Assembly (NCBI RefSeq): GCF_019464495.1
Contig: NZ_CP080492.1
Span: 124,001 to 188,000 of the forward strand
Origin: Leucobacter luti
GTDB taxonomy: Bacteria; Actinomycetota; Actinomycetes; Actinomycetales; Microbacteriaceae
Direction: 5' to 3'
Length of the DNA stretch: 64,000 nt
Each line of letters starts with the position of its first letter. The stretch's first letter is position 1. Both the position numbers and the translations under genes were made by a program. Under the pieces are notes generated by a model. The model was not told the origin of the DNA. It worked only from the letters and a program-made list of their open reading frames with translations, and did no database searches. Below, in pieces: positions 1-7,806 of this stretch.

Positions 1-916
1 CATGAGCTCGGACTCGAATCTGAGCTTCAGAAGAACCCGGGCGAACCGAAACAAACAATGTAGTGATCCCGCTTTCTTCCCTGGTGATCTGGTTGAAGAG
101 ATGCTCGTCGTTGCTGCTGAGCGAGGAGCCATGGATGAAGAGAGCTCCTGAGAGGCTGCCCAGCTGGTCGTAGCAATTGCTCAGATACTTGCTCTCCTCA
201 ATTCGAACTCGTTTGTCTATGGAACTCCCTTCTGTGACGATCAGCGGGTGTTGCTGCAAGGCAATTCGATCACGAATTTCATCCATAATGAGTCCGTCTT
301 GCCGTGCCGCTTTGGTCGTCACTGAACTCTCCTCGAAAAGATGAATCGCGCCATGTAGATAGTAAATCTTCTGGGAGTTCGACAGGCGCCACTTAAAGCC
401 GTTGTCGTAGGAGCCCCGGAACCCATCGTCTTTGGGGACTGATTGACTGGCGGCATGGTTGACGGCCCAATAGAGGAGCAGGTCGTAGTTCGTGGTGAAT
501 AGCGATGTGAAGTGCGCGAGAAATTCGTTGACGTTGCGTCGTTCTTCCGAGTCAAGCGTCCAAGCGTGCGCCGGGTGGAGCCGTGCAATGGCCGCAGCAA
601 GTCCCGTACGAATCGCCGTGCTATCCGCTTCAATCTGACCAATTATCTCGGAGTCGCCTCCGTAGACGGCAAGAAGGTTTGCACATCGGTCCAATCGGCG
701 AATGACGGTTTCAAAGTCCTTGCTGTTCATCGCTTCCTCAATCTCGACCTTCTCGCCAGTGAGAGTGAAATCTGCGCGATCCCAGAGGGAACCGTAATTG
801 AATGTGTCGTCTCTGCATGCGCGACTAAACCCATTGCCAAGCAGGGCGGAGAGCGGCTCGCTACCCAGCTTTGCCAGTTCGATTGCGTCTGAAAACTTCA
901 ATGTCTCGGTGATCAT
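1..916 (-). CDS. DUF4917 family protein, SIR2-like (3' end beyond window)
   Basis: An open frame on the minus strand runs from ATG at 916..914 off the left edge, giving 305 residues without a stop. It shows the layout of DUF4917 proteins: LLGNGFS at residues 25-31, TTNYD at 141-145 followed by LLLYW, YYLHG at 185-189, and a C-terminal SLSSNDEH block. The GNGFS / TTNYD / HG triad resembles the nucleotide-binding motifs of SIR2-like proteins, so an NAD-related fold is inferred; no activity is established for this family as far as I know. The first 60 bases are only about half G+C, clearly poorer than the housekeeping genes nearby, which suggests horizontal acquisition. The start fits a leaderless transcript (see the promoter at 923-928). 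Only the last few dozen residues appear to be missing. Confidence 0.8.
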   Translation of the reverse strand, partial: MITETLKFSDAIELAKLGSEPLSALLGNGFSRACRDDTFNYGSLWDRADFTLTGEKVEIEEAMNSKDFETVIRRLDRCANLLAVYGGDSEIIGQIEADSTAIRTGLAAAIARLHPAHAWTLDSEERRNVNEFLAHFTSLFTTNYDLLLYWAVNHAASQSVPKDDGFRGSYDNGFKWRLSNSQKIYYLHGAIHLFEESSVTTKAARQDGLIMDEIRDRIALQQHPLIVTEGSSIDKRVRIEESKYLSNCYDQLGSLSGALFIHGSSLSSNDEHLFNQITREESGITTLFVSVRPGSSEAQIRVRAH

Positions 917-922
917 GACCTC

Positions 923-928
923 AGCCTA
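923..928 (-). promoter_or_regulatory. -10 hexamer of the DUF4917 gene
   Basis: Minus-strand TAGGCT ends 6 nt before the ATG at 916, the spacing expected for a leaderless mRNA. No convincing -35 was seen. Confidence 0.5.
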
Positions 929-1107
929 GAGTTCTATTGATCAGCTATGAGTTGGGGCTGCGAAGTGCAGTGGGTGGCCAGGGAAAGTTCGGTGCCTTTC
1001 GAGCAATGCCACTGTCGCAAAAACTTTTTCAAGATCCAAGGAATATTCGTCTGCATGTATCTGTTGCATCTCTCAGACCGACGTACTCGATTGAAAGGCA
1101 ACACAAC

Positions 1108-1665
1108 ATGGCTATCACCGCTGATCAGATCCCCGGCTACCGCGCAGGCACCTGGGTGATCGACCCCACGCACTCCGAGGTCAGCTTCTCTGTCCGCCAC
1201 CTCGCGATCAGCAAGGTCAAGGGAAAGTTCGAGAACTTTGACGCCACTTTCGTGACCGCCGAGAACCCGCTCGAGAGCTCCGTCCAGGCCAGCGCCGAGG
1301 TTGCCTCGGTCAACACCAACGAAAAGAACCGCGACGGCCACCTCCGCACGGGCGACTTCTTCGCCGCAGAAGAGTTCCCGCAGCTCACCTTTGCTTCCAC
1401 CGGCGCACGCGAGGACAAGGGTGACCTCCTGGTCGACGGCGAGCTCACCATGCGTGGCGTGACCAAGCCGGTCACTTTCAACTTCGAGTTCGGTGGCTTC
1501 GGCGAAGACCCCTACGGCAACTACAAGGCCGGCTTCACCGCCACCACTGTCGTCAAGCGTGAGGACTTCGGCCTCACCTGGAACGCCCCGCTGGAGAAGG
1601 GTGGCCTGCTGCTCGGCTCCGACGTGACGATCTCGATCGACGTGCAGGCAGCGCTCCAGGCGTAG
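1108..1665 (+). CDS. YceI family lipid/polyisoprenoid-binding protein
   Basis: A 185-residue protein covering the complete YceI lipocalin-like fold. The opening GTWVIDPTHSEVSFSVRHL, the middle stretch with GHLRTGDFFAAEEFP, the LTMRGVTKPV block and the C-terminal GSDVTISIDVQA are all typical of the family. YceI proteins bind long polyisoprenoid or amide lipids in a beta-barrel. Many are secreted, but this one has no signal peptide and so is predicted to be cytoplasmic, as is common for actinobacterial members. The start was placed at ATG 1108, preceded by AAAGG about 9 nt upstream; an in-frame extension to 937 exists but lies outside the family alignment. It is monocistronic, with a strong terminator 30 nt after its stop. 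Confidence 0.92.
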   Translation: MAITADQIPGYRAGTWVIDPTHSEVSFSVRHLAISKVKGKFENFDATFVTAENPLESSVQASAEVASVNTNEKNRDGHLRTGDFFAAEEFPQLTFASTGAREDKGDLLVDGELTMRGVTKPVTFNFEFGGFGEDPYGNYKAGFTATTVVKREDFGLTWNAPLEKGGLLLGSDVTISIDVQAALQA

Positions 1666-1695
1666 GCAGCAGCGCTCGCGTTGACCGCGAGATAG

Positions 1696-1731
1696 ACAGC
1701 GGGGCGGGGCCAATCGGCCCCGCCCCGCTGT
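1696..1731 (+). terminator. Rho-independent-type hairpin after yceI
   Basis: A perfect 16-bp stem (ACAGCGGGGCGGGGCC and its complement) with a 4-nt AATC loop lies 30 nt after the YceI stop. The T-tract is weak (gcatttcgg), as is usual in high-GC actinobacteria. Confidence 0.85.
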
Positions 1732-1972
1732 GCATTTCGGAACCGTCATGTCTGCTGGAAGGCTGACCAACAGAGAGACACGTGGCTCGCGGCTCAGTCG
1801 AAGAACGCCGGCGAGAGTGACCCCGTGTGGTGTTGGGATTCGTGTGCGCGGTGGCGCTCCCATTCGAGCCGATTCCTCACATCGCCATGACCACGGCGGA
1901 CTGCGCTGTGCGCGACGCTGACCAGACTGTGGAGTTCACCGACCAGACCGTGGAGTTCACGCGGGATCCGGA
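1732..1972. other. intergenic region between yceI terminator and FUSC gene
   Basis: No convincing gene was found in about 240 bp. Short plus-strand open frames exist but have no recognisable product. The only structure seen is the tandem 21-bp duplication at 1920-1961. Confidence 0.6.
1920..1961. repeat. tandem 21-bp imperfect duplication
   Basis: Two head-to-tail copies (1920-1940 and 1941-1961) share GACCAGACNGTGGAGTTCAC and differ at two positions, T/C in the middle and the last base. They lie between a terminator and the 3' end of the FUSC gene; no function can be assigned. Confidence 0.75.
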
Positions 1973-3040
1973 TCAGTCCAGCTCGCCGGTGATCCGCCCG
2001 CGTACGCGGCGCAGATCCTCCATCAGGGAGCCGATGAGCACCCAGTGTGTCGGGTGTGGCCGGGCGATTGTGTACGGCTTCGTGAGTGCCGGCGGCTCTG
2101 CTGCGTCCTCAGGATCGGCCGCTGGCCGCCCCAGCCGCTCAAGGTCGTGAGCTGCACGCCGCATCTCCTCGACCATCCCGATCACGAAGGGATCGGTCAC
2201 GAGGTCTGCATCGTAGAGATCCGAGAGTGCTCGCGCCATTCCAATCACCTGGGTCACGATGCGCTGGAGTCGCTGGAACAACTCGTCGTCCTCCGCGAGC
2301 CCCTGCTGATAGCGCCGACTGCGCGGATTGAAGCGGAGACTCTCGCGGGCCTGGCGCAGCAGATCGTGCACTCGGCCGCGCTCAGCCTGCAAGCTCCGTG
2401 CGTCGGCGAGCATCTCGGCGAGCCAGGCCGCGTCGCGCGGTGCATCGAGTGCGTCAGCGATGCGGAGCAGCACTTTTGAGGAGTGCTCAGTGAGCCCGAC
2501 GATGGCGTCATGCACCGATGATGTCCGGACCGGAGCGATCACGAGGGCGTTCAGCGCAACTCCGATCGTCGCTCCGATCGCGGTCTCGATCAGGCGTTCG
2601 GCGCCGTAGAGCAGTTCGATCCCGCCGAGCGCGATCATCAGTAGCGCCGTGATGGCGATTTGGTTCGTTGACGACGGCGTCATGCGCAGCAACCAGCCTA
2701 CGGCCATCGCCACAATGATCGCCGCGATGAAGAGCCAAGATTGCTGCCCGAATAGGGCGCCCGCGCCGAGCGCAACGGAGATGCCGACGAGCACTCCGAC
2801 CACTCGCTCGATCCCGCGCGTGAGCGACTGGTCGACGTTGTCTTGCATGACGATCAAAGCGGCAATCGCCCCGAAAATGGGGAGTTGCTCCGGGAAGATC
2901 AGGAGGCACACAAACCAGGCCAGGATCGCGGCAGCCGCGCCCTTCGCGAGCTGGTACCAGGACGGCCGCACCTGCACGGTGAACCTGCCGGTGACATCGC
3001 GCTCGAAGCGGCGCCATGGGCGGGTCACCGGGCCGGTCAC
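1973..3040 (-). CDS. FUSC family / aromatic acid exporter-type membrane protein
   Basis: 355 residues. A positively charged N-terminus is followed by about six hydrophobic segments between residues 30 and 170 (for example AAAAILAWFVCLLIF, IFGAIAALIVM and LFIAAIIVAMAVGWLL). The rest is a long charged, helical cytoplasmic domain. This is the architecture of the FUSC / ArAE (DUF939-type) family, to which fusaric acid and aromatic acid efflux proteins belong; the substrate here is unknown. The start is GTG at 3040..3038, overlapping the stop of the upstream App1 gene (GTGA), so the two are probably translationally coupled. Confidence 0.8.
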   Translation of the reverse strand: MTGPVTRPWRRFERDVTGRFTVQVRPSWYQLAKGAAAAILAWFVCLLIFPEQLPIFGAIAALIVMQDNVDQSLTRGIERVVGVLVGISVALGAGALFGQQSWLFIAAIIVAMAVGWLLRMTPSSTNQIAITALLMIALGGIELLYGAERLIETAIGATIGVALNALVIAPVRTSSVHDAIVGLTEHSSKVLLRIADALDAPRDAAWLAEMLADARSLQAERGRVHDLLRQARESLRFNPRSRRYQQGLAEDDELFQRLQRIVTQVIGMARALSDLYDADLVTDPFVIGMVEEMRRAAHDLERLGRPAADPEDAAEPPALTKPYTIARPHPTHWVLIGSLMEDLRRVRGRITGELD

Positions 3041-4086
3041 AGGACGCCCAGCTTCCGCAGCTCCTCCCGCAGCGTCGCACCGTCAGGCCCATAGACCCAG
3101 GGCACGCCGCTCGTGGTGCGGTTCAGTCGCGCCTTGGAGCGTCCGCCTGCGAGCACGGCCTCACCAACAGACAACTGCCGGATCGCGACCGCCGCCACGT
3201 TCTCAGGGTGCGCGGTCGCAAACTCATGGTAGAGCGACTCATCGTGCTGTCCGTCATCGCCAATCAGTACCCAGCGGACCTCGGGGAATTCAACAGCGAT
3301 GCGCTTGAGCTCCCGACGCTTGTGGTCGGTACCGCTCCGGAACCAGCGATCGTGTGTTGGTCCCCAGTCAGTGAGAAGAAGCGGGCCCATCGGGTAGAGA
3401 TTGCGCGCGAGGAAACGGCTCAGCGCGGGGGCTGCGTTCCACGCGCCGGTCGACAGGTAGATCACGGGGGAGCCGGGGTGGTGTGCCACGAGGTGATCCA
3501 GCATCACCGCCATTCCCGGGGTCGCGGATCGCGCATGTTCGTCGAGTACGAAGCTGTTCCAGGCGGCGACAAATGGTTTGGGCAGGGCAGTGAACAGGAT
3601 CGTGTCGTCCACGTCCGAGATCACCCCAAACTTGGCTTCCGGATCTACGATGTTCACCGGCGCGTCCGCCGCCTCGCCTTCGCCTGCGCGGAGCGTGATG
3701 GTGTGCCAGCCGGGCGTGAGCGTTACCGGCACAATTGAGTCGATCACACCGCCGCGATCGGCAGTCACCTCGGCAACGAATTGGCCGTCGATGTGCACGC
3801 GAACCGGCTGGTGCGGCACGGAGAGGCTCGTGAAGGTGCGCCATCCCCGCACGCGCGACACCTGCGCGACGTCCGGACGGAACCGGGTGTGCTCACGCGT
3901 GTCAGGTTTCAGGTACAGCACGCGGCCGAGCACACGGACCCAGTCCGTGCCCCCGTAGCCGATGTACGGGATCACCGAGGGAGTTTTGCCCTTGGCCACC
4001 GCGCGGCGCGAGCGGCGCACATGGATCCAGTCCTCGAGCCTCGCCGCAAAACGAGGGCGGGTGTCGGGCTGATCGGCGGCAGTCAC
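3037..4086 (-). CDS. App1 family phosphatase (phosphatidate phosphatase-like, HAD fold)
   Basis: 349 residues with the App1/DUF2183 catalytic domain in the C-terminal half. HAD motif I is DVDDT at residues 158-162, followed by YLSTGAWN (motif II), a conserved Lys in the DHKRREL stretch, and VLIGDDGQHD (motif IV). The founding yeast member is an actin patch-associated phosphatidate phosphatase; bacterial members are assumed to be lipid or phosphate-ester phosphatases. The N-terminal 150 residues hold a beta-rich domain usual in this family. The start is GTG at 4086..4084 with a leaderless-type -10 6 nt upstream. It is coupled to the FUSC gene by a GTGA overlap. A phospholipid or envelope role is inferred, not shown. 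Confidence 0.87.
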   Translation of the reverse strand: MTAADQPDTRPRFAARLEDWIHVRRSRRAVAKGKTPSVIPYIGYGGTDWVRVLGRVLYLKPDTREHTRFRPDVAQVSRVRGWRTFTSLSVPHQPVRVHIDGQFVAEVTADRGGVIDSIVPVTLTPGWHTITLRAGEGEAADAPVNIVDPEAKFGVISDVDDTILFTALPKPFVAAWNSFVLDEHARSATPGMAVMLDHLVAHHPGSPVIYLSTGAWNAAPALSRFLARNLYPMGPLLLTDWGPTHDRWFRSGTDHKRRELKRIAVEFPEVRWVLIGDDGQHDESLYHEFATAHPENVAAVAIRQLSVGEAVLAGGRSKARLNRTTSGVPWVYGPDGATLREELRKLGVL

Positions 4087-4092
4087 GAGTTC

Positions 4093-4098
4093 AGTCTA
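4093..4098 (-). promoter_or_regulatory. -10 hexamer of App1-FUSC operon
   Basis: Minus-strand TAGACT ends 6 nt before the GTG at 4086, predicting a leaderless transcript. Confidence 0.55.
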
Positions 4099-4105
4099 GG
4101 GCTGT

Positions 4106-4792
4106 TCAGTCCACGGCGCTGACACTGGGCGCGGGGGTGGCGGGCGCAGTCGGCTCGAGTTCCAGGTGTGCGCGCTCCCGTTTCATGAACGCGCGCTTCA
4201 GCACCCAGAGCACGATTACGACGAGGAGCGCGCCGCCAACAAAGATGAATCCTGCGCCCTTCACGCGACCGGCCAACTGCTCGTAGCCCGCTGCGGCGCC
4301 TGCGCCAAGCGAGACCACAATCACGGCCCAAATGATGCTGGCCGAGGCGGTCCACGCGAGGAACTTGCGGTACCGCATTCCGGCCATGCCTGCGGTCAAT
4401 GGGATCAGGGAGTGCAGCACGGGAAGGAAGCGAGAGAGGAAGACGGCGACGCCGCCGCGCTTTCCGAGGTAGTGATCCGCAAGTGCCCACTTCCGCTCGC
4501 CCAGACGGCGGCCGAGCCTGCTGGTGCGCAGGCGCGGGCCGACCCACCGCCCGAGCGCGAATCCGATGCTCTCGCCTGCCACAGCGCCGCACACGAGTGC
4601 GAACACGAGCCAGCCATACTGTGTGGGACTCGAGACGCCGAGCGATGCAACGATCGCGATCGTGTCGCCCGGCACGATGAGGCCGATAAAAACAGAGGTT
4701 TCGAGCAGCATGCCGATTCCCGCAATGATGGTTCGCAGCACGGGGTCCAGGTCGCGCAGCGCCGCGATCAGGGTGTCGAGCAGCTCGGTCAT
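4106..4792 (-). CDS. DedA family membrane protein
   Basis: 228 residues with the DedA/SNARE-associated fold. An N-terminal re-entrant hydrophobic stretch (IIAGIGMLLETSVFIGLIVPGDTIAIVA) carries the family's GLIVPGD signature. FALGRWVG, then KRGGVAVFLSRFLPVLHSLIPLTAGMAGM and two C-terminal membrane helices follow. Family members are linked to lipid flipping (undecaprenyl phosphate or phosphatidylethanolamine translocation) and proton-motive-force-dependent envelope homeostasis; which role applies here is unknown. I moved the start in from the longest frame (5008) to ATG 4792..4790 because the added 72 residues do not belong to the family and a leaderless -10 sits just upstream of 4792. Confidence 0.88.
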   Translation of the reverse strand: MTELLDTLIAALRDLDPVLRTIIAGIGMLLETSVFIGLIVPGDTIAIVASLGVSSPTQYGWLVFALVCGAVAGESIGFALGRWVGPRLRTSRLGRRLGERKWALADHYLGKRGGVAVFLSRFLPVLHSLIPLTAGMAGMRYRKFLAWTASASIIWAVIVVSLGAGAAAGYEQLAGRVKGAGFIFVGGALLVVIVLWVLKRAFMKRERAHLELEPTAPATPAPSVSAVD

Positions 4793-4799
4793 TGCACTA

Positions 4800-4805
4800 A
4801 TGATA
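4800..4805 (-). promoter_or_regulatory. -10 hexamer of dedA-like gene
   Basis: Minus-strand TATCAT ends 7 nt before the ATG at 4792, leaderless spacing. This also supports the shortened start. Confidence 0.6.
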
Positions 4806-5116
4806 GAGAACGGGGCTGATTCGAGGCCGAATACAAGCTGTCGGTTGCCCGTGATTCTTCGGGGTGCGGTGGGGTGTTCCGTACACGCTGGACGCCCACT
4901 CGGGCGCGTCTTCTGAGGCTCCGGGCAAGTCGCTTCACGCGAAGCAAAATCTTGCTCGACGTCAAAACTGATTCGGAGGACATTCACAGATATTGGTAGT
5001 CTTGCCACAACTGGTCGCCGACCGGTAGCTCCGGCGAGAATGACATCTCGGTGCGGAACTCACTAAGGGAGTGTGGCCCTTTCGTGGGGGACGTACTCTT
5101 CGTTCAGGAGCGATAC
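4806..5116. other. dedA-cydA divergent intergenic region
   Basis: About 310 bp with no convincing gene. It must hold the cydA promoter, but I could not pick a single good -35/-10 pair or a Rex-type inverted repeat. A small inverted repeat, GCTTC-ACGC-GAAGC, lies at 4932-4945. Confidence 0.5.
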
Positions 5117-6559
5117 ATGAACGAATTTCTCGACGCGTTGACGCTTGCCCGGTGGCAATTCGGCTTGACAACGCTGTACCATTTCATCTTTGTTCCGCTG
5201 ACGATCGGGCTGAGCCTTCTCGTCGCGATTCTCCAGACAGTGTGGGTGCGCACGGGCAAAGTGAAGTACCTGAAGCTCACCAAGCTGTTTGGCAAGATCT
5301 TCCTCATCAACTTCGCGATGGGCGTCGTGACTGGCATCGTGCAGGAGTTCCAGTTCGGAATGAACTGGTCAGACTACTCCCGTTTTGTCGGCGACATCTT
5401 CGGTGCGCCACTCGCGATGGAGGGCCTAATTGCCTTCTTCTTTGAGGCAACGTTCATTGGTCTCTGGATCTTCGGCTGGGACAAACTGCCCAAGAAGCTC
5501 CACCTCATGTCGATCTGGTTCGTGTGGATCGGAACGGTGCTCTCCGCATACTTCATCCTCGCGGCAAACGCCTTCATGCAAAACCCGCAGGGCTACACGC
5601 TGAACGAGGAGCGTGGCCGCGCCGAGCTCGAGAGCATCGGGGCCGTGCTGCTGAACCCGGTGGCGCTGACCCAGTTCCCGCACACCATCTTTGCCGCGAT
5701 CATGTTCGCCGGTGTTGTCTTGGTCGCGGTCGCTGCGTGGCACTTGCAGCGCAACCAGTTCGTAGATGAGATGCGTACGGCACTCCGCTTTGGCGCGTGG
5801 GCAAACATTCTCGCCTTCGTTGGTGTGGGACTGACCGGCCACTCGCTTGGACTCGTCATGACTGAGACACAGCCGATGAAGATGGCTGCGGCTGAGGCGC
5901 ACTACGCGACCTCCTCCGGCGCTGATGCATCGTTCTCGCTGTTCAGCCTTGGCACCCCTGACGGACTGCACGAGATCTTCTCTGTTCGCATTCCGTACCT
6001 CTTGTCGTTCCTCTCCACTGGCACATTCGATGGCACCGTAGAGGGCATCAATGACCTGCAGGCGGCCTACACCGAGATGTACTGCGGTGACGCAGGGAGC
6101 GCGCTCACCTGCCCCACAGATGGCTCCTTCACCCCAATCATTTGGGTCACCTACTGGGCATTCCGCTGGATGATGGGCCTTGGCATCCTTGCCACCTTGG
6201 TGTCCGTAGTTGGCCTATGGGTCACGCGCAAGAACGCAGAGCTCCCGAAGTGGATGTGGAAGGTCGCAATCTGGACCGCACCGATCCCGATGCTCGCGTC
6301 GCTCGTTGGGTGGATCTTCACCGAGATGGGCCGCCAGCCCTGGATCGTGTTTGGCGTAATGACCACAGAACGAGGTGTCTCGCCCGGAGTTCCGGGGTGG
6401 GCAGTGCTCGTCTCGCTGATCGTGTTCACGCTCGTCTACGGCGCCCTTGCTGTCGTCGAGTTCAAACTGATCACCAAGGCTGCGAAGGAGGGACCGCCGG
6501 AGATCGAAACCGATGCTGACGGTGAACCCGATCATCAGTCGCTGGCGACGGTCTACTAG
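5117..6559 (+). CDS. cydA: cytochrome bd ubiquinol/menaquinol oxidase subunit I
   Basis: 480 residues, the heme-bearing subunit of the bd-type terminal oxidase, which reduces O2 to water with quinol and spares proton pumping. The conserved His of the YHF motif is residue 22 (heme b595 ligand in the family), MEGLIAFFFEATF holds the conserved Glu pair, and TETQPMKMAAAEAHY is the Q-loop quinol-binding segment. RWMMGLG carries the heme b558 Met, and GRQPW is also present. The Q-loop is the short form and the C-terminal tail is hydrophilic. The start is ATG 5117, with AGGAG 6 nt upstream; an in-frame extension to 5051 has no such site. cydB follows 13 nt later. Confidence 0.96.
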   Translation: MNEFLDALTLARWQFGLTTLYHFIFVPLTIGLSLLVAILQTVWVRTGKVKYLKLTKLFGKIFLINFAMGVVTGIVQEFQFGMNWSDYSRFVGDIFGAPLAMEGLIAFFFEATFIGLWIFGWDKLPKKLHLMSIWFVWIGTVLSAYFILAANAFMQNPQGYTLNEERGRAELESIGAVLLNPVALTQFPHTIFAAIMFAGVVLVAVAAWHLQRNQFVDEMRTALRFGAWANILAFVGVGLTGHSLGLVMTETQPMKMAAAEAHYATSSGADASFSLFSLGTPDGLHEIFSVRIPYLLSFLSTGTFDGTVEGINDLQAAYTEMYCGDAGSALTCPTDGSFTPIIWVTYWAFRWMMGLGILATLVSVVGLWVTRKNAELPKWMWKVAIWTAPIPMLASLVGWIFTEMGRQPWIVFGVMTTERGVSPGVPGWAVLVSLIVFTLVYGALAVVEFKLITKAAKEGPPEIETDADGEPDHQSLATVY

Positions 6560-6572
6560 GAGGAACACGAAC

Positions 6573-7601
6573 ATGGAACTCACCACACTCTGGTTCTTCA
6601 TCGTCGGTGTGCTGCTCATCGGGTACTTTGTGCTCGACGGCTTCGACTTCGGCGTGGGCATGTCGCTGCCCTTCCTCGGCAAGGACGACACGGATCGCCG
6701 CTTGCTCGTCAACACGATCGGACCGGTCTGGGATCTGAACGAGACCTGGCTGATCGTGGCGGGCGCGTGCCTGTTCGCGGCGTTCCCCGAGTGGTATGCC
6801 ACGATGTTCTCCGGCTTCTACCTCGCCTTGCTGCTGATCCTGGTTGCCCTGATCTTTCGTGGAGTCTCCTTTGAGTACCGCCACCAGGGCAAGGGGCAGC
6901 GCTGGACTCGCTGGTTCGACCACTTCATCTTCTGGGGTTCGGTTCTTCCCCCGCTGCTCTGGGGTGTTGCGTTCGCGAACCTCGCACAGGGGCTCCCGAT
7001 TTCTCGGATGGACAACGGTGGCTGGATCTACGAGGGCACGCTTCTCACACTGCTCAACCCGTATGGTCTTCTCGGCGGCCTCACGCTCCTGCTCATCACC
7101 TTCACTCACGGCCTCGTGTTCGTGGCGCTGAAGACGCTGGGCGACATGCGTGAGCGTGCGCGTGCACTGGCAACGAAGGTTGGAGTTGTCACGATCATCG
7201 TGGGAGCGGCATTCTTGATCTGGACGATCATGCAGCACCTCGAGAGCGACACGCTCTGGGCCATCATCCTGTGCTCCGCACTCGCGGCTATTGCCCTGAT
7301 TGGCGGATGGCTCGCGAATCTGCGTGGCCGCGAGGGCTGGGCCTTCACCGCGAACGCAGCGGCAATCGTGTTTGCATTGCTCGCAGTATTCATGGCGCTC
7401 TTCCCGAATCTGATGCACTCAAGCATCGATCCGGCTGAATCCATGTCGATCGTGGGCGCGGCCAGCTCGCAGAAGACGCTCGAGCTCATGACCTGGGTCG
7501 CGGCCTGCACGCTCCCGCTGGTGCTCGCGTACCAGGCGTGGACGTACTGGATCTTCCGCAAGCGCCTCTCGCGGGAGTCGATCCCGGCCGGCGCCCACTA
7601 G
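6573..7601 (+). CDS. cydB: cytochrome bd oxidase subunit II
   Basis: 342 residues, polytopic membrane subunit paired with CydA. It has the family's DGFDFGVGM motif near residues 21-29 and GPVWDLNETWL near 50-60, then regularly spaced transmembrane helices to the C-terminus. The start is ATG 6573, with a perfect AGGAGG (6558-6563) overlapping the cydA stop codon, so cydA and cydB form one operon. Two GC-rich hairpins follow the stop before cydD. Confidence 0.96.
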   Translation: MELTTLWFFIVGVLLIGYFVLDGFDFGVGMSLPFLGKDDTDRRLLVNTIGPVWDLNETWLIVAGACLFAAFPEWYATMFSGFYLALLLILVALIFRGVSFEYRHQGKGQRWTRWFDHFIFWGSVLPPLLWGVAFANLAQGLPISRMDNGGWIYEGTLLTLLNPYGLLGGLTLLLITFTHGLVFVALKTLGDMRERARALATKVGVVTIIVGAAFLIWTIMQHLESDTLWAIILCSALAAIALIGGWLANLRGREGWAFTANAAAIVFALLAVFMALFPNLMHSSIDPAESMSIVGAASSQKTLELMTWVAACTLPLVLAYQAWTYWIFRKRLSRESIPAGAH

Positions 7602-7606
7602 ATGAC

Positions 7607-7636
7607 GCACCGGCACGCGCTCGCGTGTGCCGGTGC
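7607..7636 (+). terminator. GC-rich hairpin after cydB
   Basis: A 13-bp stem (one G-T wobble) begins with GCACCGGCAC and has a 4-nt loop, starting 5 nt after the cydB stop. It lacks a T-tract, so it could be an intrinsic terminator of high-GC type or an mRNA-stabilising hairpin. Confidence 0.5.
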
Positions 7637-7653
7637 GGCCATCGCCGCATCTT

Positions 7654-7685
7654 CGCCCCGGGCCGCCTCACCGCGTCCCGGGGCG
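7654..7685 (+). terminator. second hairpin between cydB and cydD
   Basis: A perfect 9-bp stem (CGCCCCGGG and its complement) with a 14-nt loop, followed by TTCGT. Together with the hairpin at 7607 it may reduce read-through from cydAB into cydDC. Confidence 0.45.
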
Positions 7686-7806
7686 TTCGTGTCCGGCCCC
7701 ACTTCAGGTCCGGTGTTTCATCAGATGTACGTGCCGGCCCTCCCGTAGACTCCCGAATGGCGCCCGTTCATGGCCGTTCTCCCGTCACCACAACACCAGG
7801 ACTTTC

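Noticed and set aside
512..892. Plus-strand 126-codon frame in the first kilobase
   Set aside because: Antisense to the DUF4917 gene, which carries clear motifs; no recognisable product.
4793..5116. Rex or other redox-regulator operator upstream of cydA
   Set aside because: No TTGTGA-type inverted repeat was found on reading; not called.
6471..7418. A 315-codon antisense frame over cydB
   Set aside because: A shadow frame with a composition typical of antisense GC-rich codons and no family resemblance; cydB is certain.
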